Assembly (NCBI GenBank): GCA_914767715.1
Contig: OU612072.1
Coordinates: 25,048,001-25,112,000 of the forward strand
From: Membranipora membranacea
Lineage: Eukaryota; Bryozoa; Gymnolaemata; Cheilostomatida; Membraniporidae
Reading direction: 5' to 3'
DNA length: 64,000 nucleotides
Part shown: positions 12,601 through 24,605 of the stretch, one piece after another
Position numbering within the stretch: position 1 is the stretch's first letter
How the letters are laid out: each line of letters begins with the position of its first letter
Position numbers and translations under genes: made by a program
Notes under the pieces: model-generated
The model's database searches: none
What the model saw: the letters and a program-made list of their open reading frames with translations, nothing else
Told to the model about the DNA's origin: nothing

Positions 12601-14784
12601 AACTGTGTGCTGAGAAAAATCACAACCCTGGGAGAATGGCAAAATTTATTTGCTGTCATTCTATCTCCATAAATAAAATAGGATGAAAATGATATTATGC
12701 CTGTGGTCAAATTTGTTGTGTGCATCTAATGGTTGCCGGTGCCAACATCCTGGGAAAGATTCATGAATGTCTGGTACCCCATGGTATCTCTGTTCTTAGC
12801 TTTCATCAAGCCTGTCGTTGAAGTTGACAGGCCTAAAATACAAAGTCTCCATGCATGATACCCAATAACAATGATTTCCTCCTTCGTCAAACCTAACCGA
12901 CCAGTGTGTAGAGCCGATAAGATTAATATTGTTACTTTATTTTTTATTCTTGCACAATTCTCTCGTAACATGCATTCTATGATAAATATTGCCATTCATC
13001 CTAAATTCACTTCTAGCCTAGTGCGATACAGTCCTTTCAAGGACAGCCTGCATTAAGTGACATCTGGCTTGCCGCTTTTTGTGCTTTGTTTGTTACATAC
13101 CATATGATATGCCATGCCATGCCCACGCCCATGCCATATGAACATGTCAAATGTCAGATGTCATGCTAAACTCCTGCTAAAATTATATTGAGATAAATGC
13201 CACCGTCTCCTTTGAATGTTAGATGACTAGGAATAAAGTAATAAACTGGAAACACTTATTTTAATCTCACACTGATGTCAATTATTTATTATTAAATACT
13301 ACAGATTGTGGCATGATGCATGTTAGATATGACTTGGGGCCGGTCAAATCTGATGTAGGAATGTTCTGTGGGGTAAGCCGCATGCAGCATCATGAGGATA
13401 TTTTTATGAAGGTTAGAATCTATGACGGTATGTTTTTAAACCAAAATGGCATGATTGCGGGACTAGGAAAAGAAAAAAAAATATCAGAAAATATGTTGCG
13501 TAAATTATTGCTGATGTGATCCATGCAGGGAGCGTAATCCAATCAATCAGATCAAACTTACTCATTGCGCTCACTGGTACCATTTTAGATTGTCGCATTT
13601 CTTTAAGATTGAGTTTGTCTGTGTAATAAAAAATAGGCCTGAGGATATCTACTGGGTCCTTGAGAGACAGAAGCACAGCTTGACTCTAGTGGTCAAATAT
13701 TTTGTTTGGGATCGACAGAAATTGTAGAAATAGAAAATTCATCATTCGTTCTCATTAGTTTCATGATCTCATCCAAACTGTCAAGGATCGTTCTGAAAGC
13801 AAAATTCTGATACCATCATAAGATGTACTCTCTCGTAATAAAATGACCAAGTGTAGAGATTTTCCGTCGTAAGATTGATTTTTAGTCTCAAAATACTTTG
13901 TCCGCAGTCTCCGGGTCACATAACCATATAACCATAACAACAAATATGTACGTATTATGAATGAGTAAGAATATATCCATACTCTGTCAGTTATCTTGTA
14001 ATACTATTAAAATTATGTGCAGATGATGTTGGGTTAGGTTGAATATAGGAGAAGGGTATCACGTCATTGTACCATGTGGATGTTTTGTTTCTAATCAATA
14101 TTCATATTTAAAGGCTTGTTAACTTCAATGACAGGATGGGACCACTAAGTATTGGTATAGGATACCCTACGGTACCAGGCATTCCCATTCACAAGTCTTT
14201 ATTTAAAGATATAATATTCTCAGCTGGCCAGGCTTTCGCGTGTTTGTTTTTGTTGCATGACCTTTAGGCCTTCAAATTAAGGAATGTCTTGAAATACTCT
14301 GACCTTGTCAGAGTATTGGTTGCCGAGAGCCTGTTGCCACAAATATTGGATGTGCAAAAAATTTGATGGCAGGCATAATTATTTTATTTCTCATCAATCT
14401 TTATTTGTTACAGAAGACTGACAGAATATACAATTTGCATGGATGCTTTCATTCTCTCATAGTTTTGTAGGGTTCAAATTCGGAAACACATTGACTTGCT
14501 CTGACCTTGCCAATACTCTGGTTCCCGAGCATGTTGGCTGCTGCAAATATTAGATATGCAAAGAGTTTGGAACTTAGGTGCTGTGAAGCAGACATACTGA
14601 ATCAAACATGTATCCCATCTTGAAGTCCTGACAAATGTATAGTGACTAACACCGACAAGGTATGAGCTGAATACATACAACGCCCAACCAGCATCTGAGC
14701 AACAGTTCAAGTACCATCGCATATATTTTGGCTTGTTTGGCTATGCAGATAGGTTTTCTCATTTTCTTATATGTTCACTGTAAC
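9688..14784. other. Gene-poor region with unassigned exon-like pieces
   Basis: No gene could be assembled. Exon-like pieces with good splice borders were seen but could not be joined: a minus-strand frame 11221-11024 starting 'cagATGGCG'; a plus-strand start 'aagATGGCGGAG' at 11702 with a possible donor a few codons later; minus-strand 12832-12726 ending 'LSQDVGTGNH' and a stop; plus-strand 13305-13372 with frame 'VRYDLGPVKSDVGMFCG' and a GTAAGC donor; minus-strand 13792-13693 with 'TILDSLDEIMKLM' and a stop; and minus-strand 13658 downward with 'DPVDILRPIFYYTDKLNL'. Any of these may be chance. A C-run lies at 12370-12390. Confidence 0.25.
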
Positions 14785-14955
14785 TGAGCGGCCGTGGCGC
14801 AATGAGTATAGATAGGCATGGGTCTTTCAATCGAGAGGTTCGTGTTCAATTCCCGGCGTGTCACCGCAGGAAGAGCATCCAACCTCAAATGCTCCTGTGC
14901 CCCATCAAGATCAAGTCCGTACACCCAAACTGATACGGAGACAAAAAAGTGAGTT
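14785..14955 (+). mobile_element. tRNA-derived SINE-like repeat
   Basis: The sequence opens with a tRNA-like head: 'gcggccgtggcgcaatgagt' supplies an A box, and about 40 bases later 'ggttcgtgttcaattcccgg' supplies a B box. A non-tRNA body follows, ending in a short A-run ('gagacaaaaaa'). This is the layout of a polymerase III SINE. No matching copy is present in the window to define its ends exactly. Confidence 0.6.
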
Positions 14956-15699
14956 TTACTGTAACTGAATCATTGACAAAAACCGGGAAATCTGCTTGGT
15001 TCGCTTTTCCTGTTCAACCATCAACGCTTACTCAATGTAAGCCTGCATGGCAATGACACATGTAAAATGATCTCATTAAATGGAGTGCAGGAAGTACAGA
15101 AAAATTATACGAGGAAAGTCCCTAACTTTTCACAACTTATTTGTTTGCGCTACTGATTATTTCACTAAGGGCTGATTGTTGCTAACCATCAGGTTTTTTT
15201 GTGTTGCGGACACATTACTCTAATACAATACCTGACCTGATCAATATTCTCCTATAACAATGCCATTAATTGCGTATTTCTAGCTAATTTATTTTATTTG
15301 AATCCTTCGTTGGGGGGGGGGGGGAGGACAGCATCGAGCAGTGACGCATTGATAAAAATGTCTGCGAGTAAGCAAGTGCCAGCTATTCTGGGATATTATA
15401 ACTGATTGATGGTGCTTAGATACCAGGCATCACCTATGTTGACATTGAACACACTGTTTGAGTGCCATAACAATGCTGCAAAAAGTTTTGCTAAGCAAAT
15501 TTTATCGACAGCGATACAAATTTTGATGTTGTTTCTCTGAGGATTCCTAAGATCAATTGTGCACTTTCAAAAGTAAACTTCAAAATATATGAATAAATAT
15601 AAATAGCTCTTTGATAAAACTCCTCCTATCCATATTTTGTTATCACAGCTAGTTGCATGGGCAGGTAGTGTTGGTTTGGTCAACCTGTTACGCTCGTTA
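14956..15699. other. Non-coding stretch
   Basis: No gene seen. A G-run of about 13 bases lies near 15312. Confidence 0.35.
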
Positions 15700-15965
15700 T
15701 TTCTTTTGTTTTCTATTTTGAAATGTTATAAAAAATGTCGGTTTAGTCCCATGCTGCATCCTCCATGAACTGATGGCAAAAATAGGGTGTGGCTCTAGGG
15801 CAAGGCCACAATGTCTGTCAGCAGTTACAAGCACACCTGGGTCAGTGAATTGCAGCGAGATTCGAACCCATAACCTCCAATACTTGTGTGCTAAATTTCG
15901 GCACTCCAGCAAGTGTACTGCTAAACCAATCATTATACTCTCACATACTCTCAGATAAGGTACAA
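15700..15965 (-). mobile_element. tRNA-derived SINE-like repeat (minus strand)
   Basis: Read on the minus strand from about 15960, a tRNA-like head is visible: 'tggtttagcagtacacttgc' resembles an A box, and 'gggttcgaatctcgc' is a good B box about 50 bases later. The sequence then continues as a non-tRNA body toward 15700. The tRNA part does not close into a proper acceptor stem, so it is a derived repeat rather than a tRNA gene. The ends are estimates. Confidence 0.55.
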
Positions 15966-17310
15966 TTGACATACGTCAATGAAGATGATGAGCTGCCATA
16001 CTCAACTCTTTGATCGGTTGAAATGGTCGGATACTATGGTAATGAAGCACCAGGGATACAAATTTGAGATCTATCATTATCCATCATGCAGCAAAAACTA
16101 GCAATGAATATTTATGTTGAGGGCTTGGTTCATCATACCTGATGTTATCTTTATCTTAAAAGGAATTGTCCCCCACATCTATTTTTTTTCTTTATTTCCG
16201 CGGAAAAAACATGATCTGTAAATGCAGGTGTTTCGTCCTGCTTTGTTATTGAAAAAATCACGTTGCCATTATTTTCGATTCTGCAATCACAAGGATGGTC
16301 ACCTTTCTGCTTATTATGATAATGTACCACAAATGAGGTGCAAAACTCTGTCTTTAAACCAGAAAACCTTCTTCAATTCACACGCTACTAATAAATGAAC
16401 ATGCCGCAACTTGACTGAGAACAGCGGTGAATTTTTGACAGATGGCTCCAATGTGATCGTCAAAACATAATATCATATTGGATTGAGCCATTTTTATAAA
16501 AAAAACCTTTTAGTTTGCCAGGACTAATCTCTCATCAATTATTAATCAGCACAACAAAATAAGTGAGAGAATTCTAGGGACTACCTTGTTTTTAAATACC
16601 CACAATTCCTCAGTACCGTAACATAGCAACCATTTGCACAATATATAGGAATATGGAATATGGAACAGAATGTGACTTTTTTAATTTGTGTTATAGTTGT
16701 CATATGGATTTGAGGTTAGGTACAATTCCATACTCTGATGATATTGGTTTTGTTTAAGCTGCTTTGCAAAATATTGAGGGTCTGCCTTTCGATTGTTACT
16801 GTAATCAAATTATCGAAAACTATGGTCAACAAGCACCATTCCATGTCAGAATCAGCGTAAATACCTTAAATATTTTAAAGAGGGACCTTACAACCCCCCC
16901 CCCCCCTAACATAGGTACTTGCCTCCCAAATTTTGTGTAAACTACGCCTTGATTAACTAGCAGAAGTCCCGACATATTTTTTCTCTCAATTTCACTCGAC
17001 AACTTAAACTATTGTCAATACTGAATATACTTTTGCTATGATCCAATATCTTTTTTTTTTGCATAAAGAGCTTAATGGGGGTAACAAATTCCTAAATCCC
17101 AGTAAATCAATATGCAGTACTCAAAACCTTTACAAGCCAAGTTGACACATGTAACTAAGACTACACTATATTTCTGTTTGATTGAATATATTATTGCAAA
17201 GGGTTTGTTTTCCAGTACATCATTAGGCTGCGCTCGAAAACAAAAACAAACAAAGAAACAAGAACCTCCCTATTTTATCTTTGAGGGTATCAACTGATCA
17301 AATCGTGTCT
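15966..17310. other. Non-coding stretch
   Basis: No gene recognised. It contains a C-run near 16891-16904 and scattered T- and A-runs. Confidence 0.35.
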
Positions 17311-17385
17311 TCACTATATGCATGTTTTACTATATCGATGTTTTACTATATGGATGTTTTACTATATGGATGTTTTACTATAATA
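17311..17385. repeat. 18-bp tandem repeat
   Basis: About four head-to-tail copies of the 18-base unit 'atgttttactatatggat' with single-base differences. Non-coding. Confidence 0.85.
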
Positions 17386-18301
17386 TGACTACACAATGAT
17401 TTTTTGTGAAATTAATCTACAACATGCAAGCTGATGCTTTCAAAAAGGGATCGCATTTTAACTGAACATTTGACATATCAACCTGTTGTCTATTTGCAAG
17501 ACAGGTAGAAGAAAGCAGATTATCGGACACAAAAAAAATCAATTTTTTCCCTCATCACCGTCTTAGGGTTAACTTTGATTGAGTGCTATAATAAAGGTAA
17601 CTGTTTGGGATGTCTGAACTACATAAACTGCGCCGGTCTTTGTATTCTCGGTATTGTGTTTTCTTTTATCCTGCAAACAAATATTTGTATATTCGGAAAT
17701 AAATCGGGAAGTCCCCTTCATAAAAGTTTTGATCATGAAAAACTTCATTGTTCTAGAGTGATACCAACGATTTGTTACTTGTGCAAACACTGAAAGTTCG
17801 CAAGCAGACAGTCGACTAGACATTGATATTTGTTTTATCGATATTATTCTGTGAACCAGGTTTAGCCGGGTTATGAACAGGTTATATTTTGACAATCTAA
17901 CTTTGTAGAAACAAAAACTATGATTTTTATTCGGCAATTTCAATCTGCTCTTTTAATGTGCAGTGAATATGATATTCTCAAGGGGTTCAAACTTCATACT
18001 AGTTCATTTTAAAATTACCAAGTTGGTGATACAATCTGATACACAACACCATGGTCACGGAACTACAAAACAATGCAAAAAAACTTCACAAACTAAAAAA
18101 AATGTCCATACAAGATATATATATACAGATATAAAGGATAGAAGATTAGATATCCTCATATATCACTAATCACTTGTACAAGTTATTTACCTCTAAGGCC
18201 CGAAATCTATTAAGATTAGAGACATGAAAACCATTTTTGTGTGTGTTAATCAATATAAGATAATGAGGGATAATTAGGGGTAGAGTTATTAAGTTGCAAT
18301 C
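17386..18301. other. Non-coding stretch
   Basis: A 124-codon frame on the minus strand (17943-17569) is open but has no domain, no repeat of known proteins and no paralogue in the window; it is probably chance. Confidence 0.3.
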
Positions 18302-18515
18302 TGTATACAGTGTTCTATTGTTGTCCCAGTATGCGGTGTGGTGTTGCTCATAAACGTTGTCGCATCCTTTGTTGATCGGCGGTCAGTGTGGTAGGCACCC
18401 GCAGGGGCACCCCAGCATTCTCTTAGTACGAGATTGAAGTTGTCACCTTGAGTCTCACCCCAGAGTTTTACAGGGTCTAGCTACGTTGGGCTTTCTCTTT
18501 TTTTTCTCTAGCTTT
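18302..18515 (-). pseudogene. Damaged duplicate of the C-terminal end of the neighbouring membrane-protein gene
   Basis: Read on the minus strand, this segment repeats the end of the gene at 18545-20069: 'RECWGAPAGAYHTDRRSTKD' parallels 'RECWIAPEGGYFTDRRSIKD'. After a frameshift, 'AYWDNNRTLY' parallels 'EQWYDNRKPY'. A basic run ('EKKKRKPN') matches the upstream 'PKKKRRPK'. At least two frame changes are needed to follow the homology, so it is either a broken tandem copy or an old alternative last exon. It lies immediately downstream of the intact copy in the same orientation. Confidence 0.7.
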
Positions 18516-18544
18516 GATCTTTTATGAGAAACATTGAATCCACG

Positions 18545-20069
18545 TCAATAAGGTTTTCTATTGTCGTACCACTGTTCGCTATGGTATTTTCTATCGATAT
18601 ATTTTACATCTTTTATAGATCGACGGTCAGTGAAGTACCCACCTTCAGGGGCTATCCAGCATTCTCTTGGTGAAGAAAAGTAGTCCTCAGTCTCCACTTC
18701 CACCTTACCCTTGATAGAATTGAGGGATTTGGGACGTCTTTTCTTCTTTGGTGAAACAGCCGACTTGTCTGTCTTGTCAGTAGAAGGTTTTGTGTTTTCA
18801 TTAGTTACTGCTTGATGTGTCATTGCTCTTTTTACAAGAGCAGATGATGAAAGTGGTCGTGGATTCGGTTCGGTTTCAGATTCTGGCCCTAGCGGTTTAG
18901 TATGTTCATTTGGAACTGGGAGATCTGGTGTGCGTGTTCTAGGACTTTGGATGGAATAACTATCATCCAAGTCTGATGGAGTGCCTGCTCTCACATTCCC
19001 AACTGAGAATCTAAGATCATCTGAGTCTGATTGGGTGTTTGTTCTGGTGCCTTCTACGGAATGTGCATCACCATTGTAGTGCCCTTGGATGCTGTCATTT
19101 GAGACTTGATTGGACTTCAACTCTGCGATTGAGTCCTCATCACTCTTGCTCAAGACATCCAGGATAGTTGGATTCCCTGTGATAACTTGGTCATCATCAA
19201 TCTCTGGGAACTGAGTATCTTTATCTAGACTCGATTTTTTATACCCAACTCTTCCATTTTTTTTGGAGTTTTTTTTCTTTTTTCTTTTAAGTTCTGGGAT
19301 CGGGTCTGTTTGGTCTCTTTTATTCACATATTTCATGTTTTTTCTACGGGGTACTGATATTGCGATGATGCCTACAACTGTGAACCCACCAGCCACACTG
19401 ATCACAGCAACAGTGCTCTGGTTGATCACTACCTTCTTGGAGTTCTTTGGTTTCTTCTTTGTTCTTCTGTTGTTTCTATCTTTCTGATCTGACTCATCTG
19501 TTGCATTAGCATAATATGTCTGTAAATTAACAGAGGATCGAAAAATCAACAAAACTCAAATAGATAATCAGATTTATTCACTCAAGAACGATTGCTTTGT
19601 AGCAGTGAGCCAGGCGTTTCCATCAATAGTTATGTGACCAATCCAAAACATGGATTCTATGTTATCATCTGTAATAGATTAGGGAGTAATTATAGATTTA
19701 TGTATACTCTTGAAGACAAAGCGTTGCAAATGAGGGATCTATGGTGTTAACAAATCTGACTGTTTATGCTATGTTGTATAGCATGGATTTGAATAAAATT
19801 CAGTTTTCAAAGTTTTGTTTACCAACCATATTGTGCATATAACTTGAAGTGATAAAAAAGCTCACCGTAGATTCAAATTTGAACAGTGCACCTGGCAATG
19901 GACTAGTTTTGCCCGTGATGTCCGTTACTGTTGTTGTCATAGGGCCTTGACTTGTGGTAGTATCATTCAATGATGATTGAGATGGTATAGCCAAAGGTGA
20001 TGGCAGTGATTTCACATTAGAGACACTTATCAAGAAAATAACCGTCGGTATGGCCACTGCATTCCACAT
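18545..20069 (-). CDS. Single-pass membrane protein of unknown family, two exons
   Basis: Exon 1 spans 20069-19866 (68 codons) and exon 2 spans 19519-18545, joined through a GTGAGC donor and a 'tttacag' acceptor in phase 0, giving 392 aa. Residues 1-22 form a signal peptide ('AIPTVIFLISV', ending near 'KSLP'). The short ectodomain is Ser/Thr/Pro-rich ('QGPMTTTVTDITG') and probably O-glycosylated. A membrane helix lies at about residues 102-124 ('VAVISVAGGFTVVGIIAI'), followed by a basic stop-transfer. The tail of about 265 residues is Ser-rich with alternating basic and acidic runs and ends in a Cys/Trp/Tyr-containing motif ('RECWIAPEGGYFTDRRS'). No catalytic domain is visible. The start of the signal peptide and the domain order recall the larger genes at 31-40 and 56-64 kb, but residue identity is low. 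Function unknown. Confidence 0.8.
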
Positions 20070-20879
20070 TGTGACTCCAACTAAAACAATACATAAAGGT
20101 GATGTCTGAAGAAAATTGAAGAGATATTAATTCAATGAAATCGAATTTTCAAGAATAAGGAGACATCTATTCTTCTTGAGACTGCTAACATCTGACTATA
20201 TATATATTTTTTTCTAGTGATCTAGTGACAATTTGCGCAGTTTACCTTCCAACTTGAGCATCCTGTCAGCACCTCATTTGGGTAAAGATACTTTGTTTGT
20301 TGTCAGGTTGCCACAAAGAGGTAAAATTTGAATCCCCAATGTAGACAACTCAAAAATCTCGAAATCAAACATGACATCAATGACCGATCAGAACATGGAC
20401 GTACTGTATACCATTGGAGCCTATGGTGAGATGGATGCACATCCCTATAGTAGAGGTGAACCAATACTGTTTGCTCATAACAGTTGAAAGATTTCACATT
20501 CATGGTAGCCAGGGGCGTAAAAGTTTATTATTGAACCCCAGATCCGGCGAAATTGGGTGTGGGGTTGACAAGTAATTAAGGGTTAACAAAATCTTGGGTT
20601 GAACTCATTGATCTGGAGTTGAATTCAAACTTTGTGAAAAAAGAAGAGATGTCTCCTCTTCTTCCCCATCCCACGGACCCCCATATCCAGTATGATTAGG
20701 AGGCCTGCGCCCTTGAGGCAGTCAAGGGCCTACTAGTAGTGTGTAGTGACATGTACCAAGGAGTAACTCCTTGTCTTGTCTTGTCTTATGAGGGGGACTG
20801 AGATAGAATGGAATAAATCAGTCAGAATACAGGCGATATATGGCACCCATCGAATTCAGAGGCCCCGGACAAATTTGAT
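20070..20879. other. 5' flank of the 18545-20069 gene; otherwise non-coding
   Basis: It contains the presumed promoter side of the minus-strand gene, including a TATA-rich stretch near 20195-20215. Nothing else was identified. Confidence 0.35.
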
Positions 20880-22284
20880 TTAGCATAAATTGGTAGTAAA
20901 TCTGTCAGATATTTTTATAAAATCAGCCAGATCCACCACCTTAATGCTAAGTTGTGTTTTAAGGTTTTGAAATGAATCTATTTTGAGTGTTTTCTCTCTG
21001 ATTTTTGAGTAATTCGGGCAGTAAAAAATACAGTGAATATTTGAATCCGATATCGCACCGCATTTAGGACAGGATGACTCGTCAGCAATTTTCATTCGGT
21101 TAAAGTGTACTCTGAATGGACCATGACCTGTGATAGTGTTTACAACATATGACAGAAGCGGCCTTCTGAGTTGCAACAGGGGTTTCGATATTTGACCGTT
21201 GATATGTCTAGTAATGGATTTTGTTTTTGTGCATTTCTTTGAGTTGAACCACTTATCTTCGAAAGAGCTGGTAGCTTGTTCCTTGATCTTTTGTTTTATT
21301 ACTGTTTGAGCAATAGGGGGTGAGAGTTCAGGATCGAGGGTATCAAGCGCACCTCCGAGGTTGGCAAGCTCATCAGCACGCTCATTACCATCGATCCCGG
21401 AGTGGGCAGGAACCCAGTTAAGAGTGATGGAGTTACTCTTCACAAGGGTATTTAAGTTGTGTATGCATTCGTGTTTGGTTTTTGTTCTAACTTCAGGGTT
21501 TTGAAGGGACTGGAATTATGGGAGACTGTCTGTTTGTTTTTTATTCCTGGAACATTCGAGAACCATGGCAGCCATTGAAAAATGAAATTCAAGTAATTTC
21601 TGCTTGTGATATTGTTGCATTTTGAGTTAGTGGAATTGTGATTTCCTCATCAATACAAGCTTTGCCATCTGATTCTTCTTGTGTTTGTTGGATGAATTTA
21701 CCAGTTTCCACATCAAGGTCATGAGATGAGCCATCAGTGTAGACACAAGTATCAAAATCTTGAAGCGGAATAGTTGAGTTTTGCCAGTCTTCTCTGGTTG
21801 GGAATGAAAACTCAATATTTGGGTGGCAAAATAGAATCTCTCTGCGTTTGTGGTCATTTGGTTGGTGGATGAGATCAGGCATATGATTATGATTTTAGTG
21901 TGATTATTATATATGTTTGAGCTAAAGACCATGTTGCGACACTGAGTTCATAGCAGCCTGCTTTGTTTTGATTTCAAGTGGGATAACGTTGAAAAGAACC
22001 TCAAGGGCTAATCCTGGTGTTGTTTTAAAAGCACCAGTTGCCAGTAAAAGAGTGGACCTGTTAATTCTGGCAATCTTGGCTGACCATTTGGCTTTTTGGA
22101 CTGCTTCCCACCAGACCAAAGCACCATGAAGAAAGCCAGTCTGTATTACTCAGTGAATTAAAACATCTGGAAATATGCCCTCCTTACTCATACTTAGCAA
22201 AATCTATATATCATGCAGATCCAAGGCAAACACATTCTCAACCGCCAAGTTTAGCCCAGCACACAATTTACATATGCAATTCTG
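20880..22284 (-). mobile_element. Non-LTR retrotransposon fragment, RNase H and zinc-finger end
   Basis: Minus-strand frames belong to the 3' end of a LINE with an RNase H domain. At 21882-21589, 'CVYTDGSSH' carries the first RNase H Asp. At 21443-20880, 'WVPAHSGIDGNERADELA' carries the later active-site residues and is followed by a Cys/His cluster ('CPKCGAISDSNIHCIFYCP'). Upstream, 22119-21922 contains 'FKTTPGLALEVLFNVIPLEI', the linker between RT and RNase H seen in I/R1-type LINEs. Frameshifts separate the pieces, so the element is dead. About 88 bases near 22063-22150 are repeated at 24603-24685 in the other half of the element. Confidence 0.85.
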
Positions 22285-24597
22285 CGGTAGGTACGAAAAA
22301 CCGAACCACGAACTCACAAGCTACGAACCTTTAAAAAACCGAACCTTCAATGTGTCTGATAACATAATTTCGGCCAATGATGTTCTTTGTAACAAAAAGT
22401 CAAAACTTTGATGAACAGTTATCCTCTCTTGCACTTTGGCAAATGGTAGAGGACAACTCCAATCCCAGCAGAGAGTTTGGGACATATGAGCAGGGAGAGT
22501 GGGAAGGGAACAGGGAGGGGAGCAGGGAGTTTGTCCCCTACTGAACAAAGAAGGGGATTTTGTTCTAGAAGAGACACCAGGCTAGATCATGGCCTGAACA
22601 ATTTCCAGATTGAGACAGAGGTTCCGGAGAGCTGGGAGCCACCAAGTTCAAACTTAGTGATTATTACCATGGTGGTGCGACTGATCCTGGATAATTGAGT
22701 GATTATGCACAAATGCACGCAGTGATGCTTTTACTTACTAAATGATGCTTGCAAATACTCTGTTTATGTGATCATTGCACTGTTTGAGTGATAAGGTGAT
22801 CCAATCAGATAACATATTATATGCGCATTCAAATAAAGGTAATGGTTCAGAGAAGAGACTGTTGATGGTGTTTACACGTGTATTCAATAAACTTATTTGT
22901 ATATTATGGTGCCTGAAAAAGTGGCAAAATGAGAGGCAGAAAAAAAGGCCTGAGTGAATAGCAATGGCTCAGGTGGATTAATACTGAAGTGTGAGCATTC
23001 ATGGCTGTGAATACACGTGTGATGGTAGACCATCGGGGACATAAAGCAGTTCCTATCCAATCGTAGTGGCAATGTACGTTGTTAATGACAGTAAGCTAAC
23101 TATCAAGCCATCACTGTTGCATAACAGCTATCACTAGGATTGTGCTGTGACTTCTGGTACTGCGTAACTAAAAAAACAGAAAATATCACATTCAAATTCA
23201 AAGAGAAGTGTTTGATATCATATGTCATGATATTATCAGTTAAAATCTAAAACTCACTTTTTGCTCATTGCGCTCTACTCATAGCTTTAGGGCAGCATGA
23301 GGCAAGCTCCCTGTTTCTTCATTGCCGGTTAATATTATTTGCTTTTTTTATGGCTAGATGGTGACTGGTGAAGCTCACACCACATTACATTATCAATCTT
23401 GCTCGACTGGGATAAAATGAATAATACACCAATTAATTTTGGTACATACCTGACCCAACTTGCAGCTTAATTACTATGTAGTTGTTTTACACGAGGCCGT
23501 TTCAGAAGACTAGGATATTATCATTATCAGTTTAGTCCGGGCCACCACAGCTTGAACCTGACTTCGTTACACAGCTATAGTACAGCATGTTAGTCTGACC
23601 ATCGGACCAAAATAATTTTGTATTCTGTGGTACGAGTCAGAGAAATCAATAGCTGAGGTTGTAATGAGTAAGGGCCCGCATGGATATCTACAAACACAAT
23701 ATTTCTTATGTTAGTTATTACAGAATATGCAGTTAATATATAGTACTTGCCTAACCACCTCCATACTAGTAGGATCATTTCAAATTTCATAGATGATGAA
23801 GCCTGATCAAGCTAATGTAAATTTCAGAGAGGCAACACTGATCTGATATCTCTTAGAGTAGCACAAAATGCTGTATGTATGTAAGACCTAACAGTTAACA
23901 GTTATAGTTATATATATAGTAAATAAGCTCAATTTTTTATAGAAGAATTTTAATGTATATTAGAGGTCCTACTTTCCCCCTCATGCTTTGTTTGAAACCA
24001 AAGAACAGCCATGAACTTTCAAAACAATATTTCAAGATAGGCCAACACCCATAGTACATACTTGTTAACTCTGTTGAGAGGTGTTGATTCAGGAGGCAGC
24101 CTTCTGCTCCTCCTGTGACGAGTCAAAGGGGCTCCAATTTACTAAACAGTGACCATTTCTAATAAATAAGTGTGGTGTGTCCTCCATTACAGCCTTCTGT
24201 AGTAGCTCCACATACTTCCATCATTTTCAAACTTGCAGGAATATATATAGTCAAACCATTCCTCTCTCCAATGCAAAAGTTCATTTGGATTCATGATGAC
24301 TAATTTGACAATGGCATCTACTTGGTGTGTACCAAACTGTGCCATCTTGCTCTCCATAATTTTTCATCAAGTGACCTTGAGCTAGTGCACCTAGTTAGGG
24401 TGCAATGAGCTCAATTAAAAGTCAAAGTTTGATGTCTGTTATGTTATTGGTCACTTATCAAAAACATGACATTTCATTGGCTACTGACAATTTAAACTTT
24501 GAGCAAATTGATTTAAGCAGGAGAGGATAATCCGGAGTTCGGTTTTTAGAGGGTTCGTAGTTCGTGAGTTCGTGGTTCGGTTTTTCGTACCTACCCG
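22285..24597. mobile_element. 2.3-kb TIR element (hAT-like, non-autonomous) inside the RNase H LINE
   Basis: The ends are inverted repeats of about 60 bp: 'cggtaggtacgaaaaaccg' at 22285 and its near-perfect reverse complement ending at 24597. Both flanks carry the same 8 bases, 'caattctg' (22277-22284 and 24598-24605), the target-site duplication length expected for hAT-type transposons. The flanking DNA on both sides is LINE sequence. The interior has no transposase-like frame, so it would need a helper in trans. It contains a purine-rich stretch around 22485-22535 and otherwise nothing identifiable. Confidence 0.75.
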
Positions 24598-24605
24598 CAA
24601 TTCTG

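Noticed and set aside
17569-17943. 124-codon minus-strand frame as a gene
   Set aside because: No domain, no splice context, no paralogue and AT-rich composition like its surroundings.
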